Source: Zancudomyces culisetae
Taxonomy: Eukaryota > Kickxellomycota > Harpellomycetes > Harpellales > Legeriomycetaceae
Assembly: GCA_001969505.1 (NCBI GenBank)
Contig: LSSK01001481.1
Coordinates: 1-30,708 of the forward strand
Direction of reading: 5' to 3'
Length of the DNA stretch: 30,708 bases
The notes beneath the pieces are model-generated. The model ran no database searches. It saw only the letters and a list, made by a program, of their open reading frames with translations, and was not told where the DNA came from. Position numbers and translations under genes: made by a program. This document shows, one piece after another, positions 20,729 to 29,062 of the stretch. Position 1 is the first letter of the stretch, and each line of letters opens with the position of its first letter.

Positions 20729-20979
20729 CTATTTAGGAACAACTGCTGGTGAGAAATTAACTCCAGAAAATATATTAGGTCCATGTTTGTCAACATCCTT
20801 GAGGTTTAATGGTTTATTAAGTTCATTCCCCGCCCCTTTTAGAAGGGTCTTGTATGCTGCGCTTACTCCCGGCCAATGAATCTAAGGTCTTTAAAATGGG
20901 GTAGAGGTGTATTTAAAAGATGGTTATTTATACAGTTAGCTGCAACTTTTCTGGTGATTTTTTTTTTCGTCGCTTGCAT
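20729..20979 (-). CDS. Possible two-exon microprotein, unknown function
   Basis: Exon 1 20979-20947 (MQATKKKITRK, phase 0) and exon 2 20881-20729 join to 61 residues. The 65-base intron would begin GTTGCA, a non-consensus donor, and end CTTAG; its length equals the Pmp3 introns. Exon 2 is open for 50 codons and reads like real protein (YKTLLKGAGNELNKPLNLKD, then GPNIFSGVNFSPAVVPK). Without splicing, the ATG frame runs to 20863 and a backward one-base shift near 20866 would also connect it to the second frame. No family recognised. A TATAAAA-like element lies on this strand at about 21130. Confidence 0.35.
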
Positions 20980-21378
20980 CGCTATTTGTTTGGGATGTCA
21001 TATTCATGCAGAAAAGAGTAGATAGCACAGGAATGTTTTGCTCAAACCCAAACAGAATGGTTTTTACTACATAGCAAAGACTCTGATGTTTAAACTTGAG
21101 TGCGTTTGATATATGCAAAATTTTCCGGGTTTTATAGCTAGTTTAGCAACTATAATACCCGTACACGCCGAACAAGAGAATACGTCAATGCACGATTTCC
21201 TTTGCTCAGTAATCAGTTCATTCATCTAAACAGTCCATTCCATGGTTTTTCTATGCTTATGTTTAGTTTTACCCCAACTTAAACATATATATATATATAT
21301 ATAACCCTAGCTTTATCATTGATATTGACACCAGACCGAAAATTCATACCTTACTCCAAGCCACCCTTGTCACACAAG
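20980..21378. other. Intergenic, promoter of the Sna-like gene
   Basis: Contains the (TA)n tract at 21284-21302 about 76 bases before the Sna-like ATG, probably serving as its TATA element, and the upstream side of the possible microprotein. Confidence 0.45.
21284..21302. repeat. TA dinucleotide repeat, possible TATA element
   Basis: Alternating TA for about 19 bases, placed where the core promoter of the 21379 gene would be. Confidence 0.6.
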
Positions 21379-22096
21379 ATGTACAAAAAGACTAACCCGA
21401 CATTACTTAACATACTTTGTGTTGTTTTTCCTCCGCTGGCAGTTTACAGAATGTGTGGTGTAGCAAAACTCTTTTTTTTGAGCATAGGCCTCACACTGCT
21501 GTTCTTCATCCCTGGTAAGGACACACTTTAATAAAGATCGATATAATAGTTGTGTAAATGTTCATCTATATTGTATAGGTATACTTTTTGCATTCTATCT
21601 AAAATATGCAATTCAGGCTTTCGATAATAAAAAGAAAAAAAAGCTCAAAACAGACAAAAATACATGGAGAACATTTGATACAAGGGAGGTAAGGTCAAAC
21701 GAGAACGGTGCAGCAAGTAAACGCAAAAGTGATAGTAGGATTGAGATAGGAGCTGATGAAGAAAAATGTGAGAATAAATGTCCTGGTGGCAGTGATAGTG
21801 AGAGTGGTAGTGGTAGTGGTAGTGAGAGTAAGAGTAAGAGTAAGAGTAAGAGTAAGAGTAAGAGTAAGAGTAAAAGTGATAGTGATAGTGATAGTGATAG
21901 TGATAGCGAGATCGAGAGTGTGGATGAAAACGAAGATACGTCTGTGGAAGATATATTCGAAAGATCCAAGTTCTCTTATGTTGATATATTTGATAACAAT
22001 AACCAATACAAAAATCAAGATGGGGGTGAGAACGGGGATCATAGTACATTTGAACATTCTACTACGAGCGGAAAATGGAAAGGCCATGATTTATAA
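21379..22096 (+). CDS. Sna-like Pmp3-family proteolipid with long Ser-rich tail, 2 exons
   Basis: Exons 21379-21514 and 21579-22096 give 217 residues. The 64-base intron (GTAAGG to ATAG) splits a glycine codon in phase 1, exactly where the PMP3 intron at 16007-15943 lies. The first 60 residues are the Pmp3 fold: LNILCVVFPPLAVYRMCG, LFFLSIGLTLLFFIPG, ILFAFYLKYAIQ. A hydrophilic tail follows: a Lys run, then Ser-Gly, Ser-Lys and Ser-Asp dipeptide repeats (about 117-155), then an acidic end. Tailed Pmp3 relatives in S. cerevisiae (Sna2, Sna3, Sna4) go to vacuole/endosome; a similar site is plausible. No PPxY ubiquitin-ligase motif is visible in the tail. The Ser-Asp/acidic blocks suggest casein-kinase-2 phosphorylation. 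Confidence 0.85.
21790..21907 (+). repeat. AGTAAG/AGTGAT hexanucleotide repeat in coding sequence
   Basis: Successive blocks of AGTGGT, AGTAAG and AGTGAT units encode Ser-Gly, Ser-Lys and Ser-Asp repeats of the Sna-like tail. Six-base units keep the frame on expansion. Confidence 0.85.
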
Positions 22097-22521
22097 CAAT
22101 AAAAAAGTTATTTCTGAGTGGTATTTACATTCAGTACTACCCATTGCGTTTTTAGTCGGACAATTTTCATTTTAATAGTGCTGATATTTATTTAATATTG
22201 ACCTTGCATAAAATCTGAAATAGTAGTGAATAGTTTTCTATGACGAGGGAGGATTTTGTACTTGAAAAAAAGTTAATAAAGAAAAGCCCAATTATGCATC
22301 ATGAAATAGGTAACTGGATGTATTAGGTCTCACTTGGCATACCCCCTAATGAGACATTTAAAATAAACACCTTTTCTCACATTTGTTAACCTATTCTGGG
22401 CGACCCAATTTCAGAAAAGCAACAGATGACCAGAATATAATTTTGTGCTTTTTGTATCAATAGAAAAGGCACAACAATCAGCTAGCTAATTTTAAAATCA
22501 GTATTATTGGTCCAGTAACAA
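22097..22521. other. Convergent 3' intergenic region
   Basis: Between the ends of the Sna-like gene (+) and the mitochondrial carrier (-). AT-rich with AATAAA-like words (for example near 22098 and 22274). No gene seen. Confidence 0.5.
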
Positions 22522-24201
22522 TCAATAGGATTCAATACCAACAGTATCTTTAACAAATTCATAAACAACTAATCCTAAACTTGTCGCAGGAACCGCTCTA
22601 AGTGCAACTACGAGCCAGCCAGAATACAGTGATCTCAAGGCTCTTAGCGTGGTGACTGTCGAGTTGGCCTTTTCGTTGGGGGTTTTCGCTAATACCTCTG
22701 AACATATTTGTTTCCATGTGTACATGTATGGACTTGATAATATCTTGATCTTCTTTTTTTTCAAAAATCTACTATTTCTATATTTACCAGAAAGCACCCA
22801 AGAGTCGGAGAGTTGATTTACAAGTACTTTGCTTCTAAATTGATCAAGGGGATAGTCTGCTATTTGGTACATTAAAGCACACGTTGCCCCTGAAATCAGC
22901 GTACATCCAGATTGGATTATAAACCCTGGCAGATTTTTCATCGAAAAAATATCAATCTCTTTCCTAGCAACTACGTCACCATCAATAGATAGCTTGTTGT
23001 AAACAAAATCCTGTATCCTAACATTTGATTCCATAATCTCCCTTGTCTTTCGTAGCATTAACCCATAAAAACCAAAGAACACCGAAAATCCCAAAGTATC
23101 CTAGTGTTAAATTAGTCATAAGAATTTTACTCGCGCTGCGTTGGCTGGTGATGGGATTGAGCGATAAAGAAAAACCAGGTATAAATAGGTTCATTCAGAA
23201 ACAAGCACTATAGCTACAGTTATCCAAACTATACACGTATATTCGAGATAGAATCTTACCTTTACAAAAGTTAGGCGAAAACATTTATACAACTCATGTA
23301 TGTTGGAAGCTTTAAATTCAGTCTTAACAAAACCCAAGTAACTAGAGTGCTTCCCATTAATCATATCATTGGCCTGGAAGCGCAAACTAATATTATCTAG
23401 CGGAGTGGCGACTAGAGATTGAACACCTCCTGCTATACCACCTGCTGCAAAACGAAGGTAGTCTTGTACTTCAAAAAATCTGCTTTCCTTAAGCGATTCC
23501 AATATTTTTAAACCAGGTCTAGGAGCAGAGTCGTCTTTTTTGGAGGTAGCAATATTGTATGCTATGTACAATATGGGATATGATAGAGTGTACGTGGAAA
23601 ACAAAGAAAACCCCACAAGCCAATTGAAGAAGAGCGGCTGTAGCACAAATTTTGGCACAAAGCTAAGCTATGTTTCCAGTTTACACGGTAAGTAAAGCAT
23701 TTTACGAATACCGTCATCATTTAGCGACAGTCAGCCATATGTAAATGGTGGTACTATCCTCTTCGGGGGTGGGTAACTATACTTATGTTTAGTACAAGTT
23801 GTATCAAGACTTACTCCCTTTTCTTGTATAGCATTGTAAATCAGTCCAATCGAAGTGGAGTGAAAATGAAAAAGCTTTCCATTCGTACTTTCCGGTCTGA
23901 GTGCCTTTGCTGTAGCTAAATAGTCGACTCGTACCGGCCTGAACAGCTAATATTTTAAAAGTATAAACCATACAAAATGTGATAAAAGGAGGGGCTGCGA
24001 GGTATTGGCCAGAAACGTGCGCTAATAATATATTATAAATCATGTTTATACCTTAAGCGGAGTTCTATACCACAAGTATAATGGTTTTAACAACAATCCC
24101 TTGACGGCTGATGTCGAGGCGGCCACTTTGGCCGCCTGCATTCGGCTAACACTTTCGAAATCCTGTTTGGTCTTTGCATTAATGTTACCTGGTTTCGACA
24201 T
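22522..24201 (-). CDS. Mitochondrial carrier (SLC25-type) family protein, 4 exons
   Basis: Exons 24201-24052, 23946-23815, 23667-23260 and 23100-22522, all phase 0, give 422 residues. Donors are GTATAA, GTAAGT and GTAAGA; acceptors ATTAG, CATAG and CTAG. Two carrier signatures are visible: PLDNISLR, following the AAGGIAGGVQSLVA helix, and PLDQFRSK, following GATCALMYQIADY. The first third (KPLYLWYRTPLKLFRPVRVD) is a degenerate first repeat. The third repeat ends with SGWLVVALRAVPATSLGLVVYEFVKD, typical of carriers. The protein would sit in the mitochondrial inner membrane; the substrate cannot be told. At 422 residues it is longer than the usual 300, through insertions between repeats, so it may belong to a fungal-specific divergent carrier group, not to a metabolite-carrier subfamily with known transport. 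Confidence 0.85.
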
Positions 24202-27185
24202 TTGGATACCTCAGCCAGCTACGGTGCACTTTTGCAACCCCAATTTCATATATTAATCAAAGGGGAACCAATTGATTTTAAACGTTTGTTAATATCAACC
24301 ACAGAGCATGTATCGTCGTTTGTCCAAATTAGAAATGTATTCAAATTCGTTTTGGCTACTATTAAAGCTCTTATTTTTTAATGTATTTGTGTTTCAAATG
24401 TCAGCTGAAGAAAAAAAATTTTCACACGGGAGAGGAGGAGGATTTGTAGTAGATCTTTCTCCCTCCATTCCCCTCCCGGAGATATTTGATCCTTGTGGTG
24501 GTTGGTGTTTATCAAGCTGGCTAAATGGCACGTGAATTGTAGGTTTTCCTATAGACCCAATATTATGTAGCTAGAGCTAAAAAGCATCAACACTTCTCTT
24601 TGGATTATGGTTGCATGTCTAGTTTGAGCAACAGGTGGAGTATTCAGAAAAATTGAGCGCGATATCGTTTATTTTTGCTTCAAATTTCGTTCATTAACCC
24701 AAATAAAAATATGATCTTGGCATTTTATTTTTTTATTGCTGCCAGTACAGCATTAAAAGTTAAAATCTATATTTAGCATTACAAAAAGAAATATTTATAT
24801 TGTCTATTACATATCTATTCTCTTAAAAGTCCTACATTATACAAATACCTTTCCATCCATATTTATTTTTTCGTGACTTTTTTTTTTCGCAAACAAGAAG
24901 AGTGGTGATAGATGTGATGTAAACTAACACAAATACTCTAGGGAAAAAATAAACAGTTTCTAATTTTATCCTGTCCCCAATAGTACATTGTCAAATATAG
25001 AAACCAGGGAATCCGAATCGTTTTCTTGTTTGACTACAGATGCAACGAGCCATGAAAAAGGAAAAAGAAAATTTACGAGTCTGTTGCATGGTACCTTTGG
25101 ATTGCAAAAAAGTGCTGCAGATATCGGATAATCATTCTTCACCATCATCAAGGACGTCATATGGATAATCTCTACGTATGTTCATTCTCCTGACTTCAAT
25201 ATACACACACAAGATCTTGCTACCCTTTTGCTTTTCCATTTTTCTCTATTTTTATTATCATAAGTTAAAGTGTGATGCTTTTTGCTTAATTTTTGTGGGC
25301 TATCTGTGTTTCATAAGAATACTAAGAGCAGAACTCCGAGTCATATACTAGGATTATTCTTTTTCGGTGCTGTATTCCGTCTTTGGGTTCCAATATTATA
25401 TTTTAATCTATTTCTCTGTGAACTAAGGCTGGATCAGAGGTATATCGATTTCGTTTGCAAGCTTACTTGATAACTATCAAAATGTCGAAATCTAGATACC
25501 ACTCCTGTACTTTTATATGCGATACATAATCTGCAGATGGCGTAAAAGTTGAAATAGGCTCATTAATTAGAATATCTTTGTACTTCACTCAACATACTTT
25601 ATTGCGCTTGTATGCACAGGTCAGATGTAAAGTCATTTCTGCTATTCTAAAAATAGCATGCCTTTTGCGGTTAAGAAAGTGATAGTACCATAGTTTTGGG
25701 ATTTTAAAGCATAACACCTCCAAAGGATGTAGTATATGTCTCATTTGTAATGCAGGAGTTTTGAACCTGTTCTTCGGTAATAATGAATCATCGTATTTTT
25801 TTTTGTATACTGGACCCACATCTAAAAGCCTAGGGGTTCTATGTCAATGTAAACTACACAAAATCCCATCATCTGACATAGTTGGGCAATTATGCAAAGG
25901 TGAAAAAGAAAGCTTATTTTGTAGAAAAGCCCTCTATTTTACCTTGTTGTTTCTGGTTATTCGCCATTCAATTTTCTTTATATGTTTCCAAAAATAGTAT
26001 AAAAAAAAGAAGGGAGGAGGTGTGTTAGCATCATAACATGCGTATCTGTCCCGATTGGAGAAACCAACACCAACTGTCGGTTTCTATCTAGAGTATTTTT
26101 GCGTTTTTGATTTTTTGATTTTGCTACCCAGCCAAGCATTGATAAAATTAAAAATAGAACAGAAAACGGGGGTTTTCGTTCATCCAAGTGAAAAGCGGAC
26201 CACAGTAATCAAAACTAGCCCTATTAAAAATCCAAATGGCGGTTTGAAAGAGGAGGAATTAATTGATGAAGTACTATAATGTTAAGATGCAAACCCCCTT
26301 CACTAAACCAAACGGGTTTAAAAAAAAGTAGATACAACTTTGTTTGATCCACGTTGATATCTAGGAGAGGAGGAGCGCATTCGATTCTTTCCCATTTCTC
26401 CAATATTCAAAAAAAAGGAAGAGTAAAATATTGAGCTTTATGCATAGGAAGAGGCCTTGATCGCTTTATAGCACGCATCAACTTTTCAGTTATCACACTC
26501 TAAGGTGGTGGTGTATTTTTAGTCATCCAACAATTTCTGCTTATATCAATGATATGTATATAAACACTAGTAAATTGTTAGCGCTTTATTTGAGTGCTAG
26601 CAAATCAAAATACTAAAATAGTACCGTTTTTTGAAGTTTATACTAAAGATTAGTTTTCTTGTAGAGTGTCTCAACCAGTGTGCAGTTGGTGTATTGGATT
26701 GTTTTTTTTTTGTATTAAAGTTAGCTATTGCGATAGTATCTGGGCTTTATACTCAATGTAATTAGGTGTATGTGGTATCCCTCAACTTTGGAAACAAGAA
26801 AAAAAAATCTATCGATAAAAGAATTCCACTCGTATCTTTTCCGTTTATCTTTTTTTAGGGCTGTTTTGTTAAACCATAGAAAGCCAATTGACCAGATTGT
26901 ATATGAAAAGAGGCTGTATCTGATTTTCCAGAAATATTTTTCCTAGGTGGTACGGATTAATGATTGTAAAGTTTATTATAAATAGTAGGTAGTATTTTGA
27001 TTCTATCTGTTTTTTTCTTTCTTTTTTCTTTTATATTCCAAAAAAAAGTCTAGTAGCAAACCTAAATTGACAAGTATATTTATATATCGGCTAAATCTAG
27101 TCCGATAGTCTTATTATACGTCGCAGAAACCAATATTTTCATCAAAAAGTTAGCAAGGATTGTGAAACCTTGTTGATCTTGAAAA

Positions 27186-27250
27186 CACACTCACGCACAC
27201 ACAGACACACACAGACACACACAGACACACACAGACACACACAGACACAT
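27186..27250. repeat. ACACACAGAC-type microsatellite
   Basis: About five tandem 10-base units of ACACAGACAC with a diverged first unit. Confidence 0.85.
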
Positions 27251-27590
27251 ACAAGCTAGACAAGTTTCATACAAAGTATAAGGATACCAAATGTGTTCGC
27301 AATTACCAATGATTAGGATGTTATTTCTCGTTTTTATTGTCAACACAAAAACATAGTATACCAACATTTCCAACAACCATCTCTGTGCAGGTAGTGTAGC
27401 AACTGAAATAACACATCGAAAATTCCAGCTACATGTTTGAATTTAAGCTAATCTATTTACTATGCTGTTTTCTTTTTTATCGTTATAAAACTAAAACAAT
27501 ATGGGCAAACTAAGAGCATAAAAACACATAGTTGGAATGTAAAGACAAGACAAAATAAGAAAGGTGATGAGTGATTCAAATTATAAGAGC

Positions 27591-27625
27591 ACATACATAC
27601 ATACATACATACATACATACATACA
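27591..27625. repeat. ACAT tetranucleotide microsatellite
   Basis: Nearly nine perfect tandem ACAT units. Confidence 0.9.
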
Positions 27626-27689
27626 TTGGTCGTTACTATTGTAATAATCGTGTATGCTTTGGGCCTGTTGTTAACTGGAATATTTACTT

Positions 27690-27707
27690 TTGTTGTTGTT
27701 GTTGTTT
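27690..27707. repeat. TTG trinucleotide microsatellite
   Basis: Five to six tandem TTG units. Confidence 0.75.
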
Positions 27708-28097
27708 GGTTTAGAGATACTTCAGTTATTTATAGAATAGCCTATTGGAGGTCTAAAATTAAGTTTGAACAAGTATTGTGAAATTGTACCATCTCAAAAT
27801 TTAAATGAAATACGAAAAAAAAAATAGGCATATCATTAGGTAAAATTCTATGTGGTTACCAAAAAAAAAAACGAAAACACACACACATACACATACATAT
27901 ACACATTTGCCAATCCTTTTATTTGTAAACTCGACATTTGCATTTCAATTTTTTGATTCAATGGAAACATCAGATATTGATGGGTTTTAGAAACCAGATA
28001 CAAATAAAAATACAAACCTCACCCCCCTTCGTTAGTTAAATTCCACACATTTCTCGATTCTTTCCCCAAAATTAGTAAACTTCCCAACAACTCTTCA

Positions 28098-28115
28098 AAA
28101 AAAAAAAAAAAAAAC
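28098..28115. repeat. Poly-A tract
   Basis: About 18 consecutive A. Confidence 0.75.
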
Positions 28116-28427
28116 AGAGTATTCCTAGAACAAACTACAATGTCTTATTTGTGTTGCCTTGGTTTGTGGTTCTATTATAGTTAATTGAGTCTTTCCTTAG
28201 TCTCAGTTGAGAATAAATAAATTAATAAATAGATAGATAAATAAATTGCAACACAAAACTTGGCCACAGAATATGCCCAAGTAGCGTTTGAATTCTTTTG
28301 ATATTTCTATATTGGGAGAGGAATACAGTTATTTTTTTATATATTTCAATCCCACCTGATCACACTTTATTCCAAACACATATTTTCATATTTCCAATGG
28401 GTTATTTATTGGATTAGCAGGATAAAA

Positions 28428-28470
28428 GAAAACACAAAACACAAAACACAAAACACAAAACACAACACAA
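28428..28470. repeat. AAAACAC heptanucleotide repeat
   Basis: About five to six tandem AAAACAC units followed by a poly-A run. Confidence 0.85.
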
Positions 28471-28914
28471 AAAAAAAATGATGGAAAAACCTTTAATAAA
28501 ATCGATATAACAAAATAAAGTTGTGCATACATTTAAACAATTTGAATATTTTATATCCCGGAAAGTGTTCATTCCTTTTAAAGCACTAGCATAGTATTAA
28601 TAATCAAATAATAAACATAAGGCAAAAAAAAAACAAAATACTATAGAAAAAAAACTCAAGATATATCATACTAAAAACACTTACACTCGAAAAAAGAGAA
28701 AAAAAGGCATCAGTAAACTGTGGCTAATAAAGTAAAAAGATACGGAGGGGAGTCTAGTTAACGCTTTATTGAAAAAGAAAAGTAAATATGTATATATGAA
28801 TATACATACAGTTATATAGGTGAAAAAAAAGACGATATATAAAGCTTCTGGCCATAATAAGGCACCAAGATCAAGAAAGAAAAGGTTAAATTGTATTCTG
28901 CAATAAAGGGAAAG

Positions 28915-28945
28915 CGAAAAGGAAAAGGAAAAGGAAAAGGAAAGG
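28915..28945. repeat. GGAAAA hexanucleotide repeat
   Basis: About four tandem GGAAAA units in a purine-rich segment before the 29063 gene. Confidence 0.75.
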
Positions 28946-29062
28946 TCGTTGATAAAAGATACTACACAAGTTAATATATATGCCATCATTAAATCCCTTT
29001 GCTCACAGCCACAAGGTTTAGAATAAAAGACAAATTGTAAAAGAATATATTGAACTTGAAGA

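Larger units (their letters stand above)
24202..29062. other. Gene-poor region of about 4.9 kb
   Basis: No convincing gene. Short ATG frames at 24308-24535 (75 residues, hydrophobic start) and 24966-25160 (minus, 64 residues) are unrecognised. A protein-like stretch ending at 26279 (KTGVFVHPSEKRTTVIKTSP and on to EEELIDEVL) could be a last exon or a gene relic, but has no ATG and no found partner exon. From 26.3 to 29.06 kb the sequence is AT-rich with many microsatellites and poly-A/T runs. It is the upstream region of the gene starting at 29063. Confidence 0.5.

Noticed and set aside
21613-22087. Frames on both strands over the Ser-repeat tract.
   Set aside because: Produced by the hexanucleotide repeat of the Sna-like gene, which is open in several frames.
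24308-24535. 75-codon frame divergent from the carrier gene.
   Set aside because: Begins within about 107 bases of the carrier ATG, a second frame is open over part of it, and no family resemblance is seen.
24966-25160. 64-codon minus-strand ATG frame.
   Set aside because: No homology signal; the length is within chance expectation for this region.
25589-25997. Opposed frames on both strands near 25.6-26.0 kb.
   Set aside because: Neither starts with ATG, they overlap each other, and sequence character is noncoding.
27556-27600. GTGATGA word resembling a C/D snoRNA C box.
   Set aside because: No D box or terminal pairing was found at suitable distance; one box is not evidence.
26300-28500. 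CRISPR-like or tandem array reading of the repeats.
   Set aside because: These are simple microsatellites without spacers, in a eukaryotic context.
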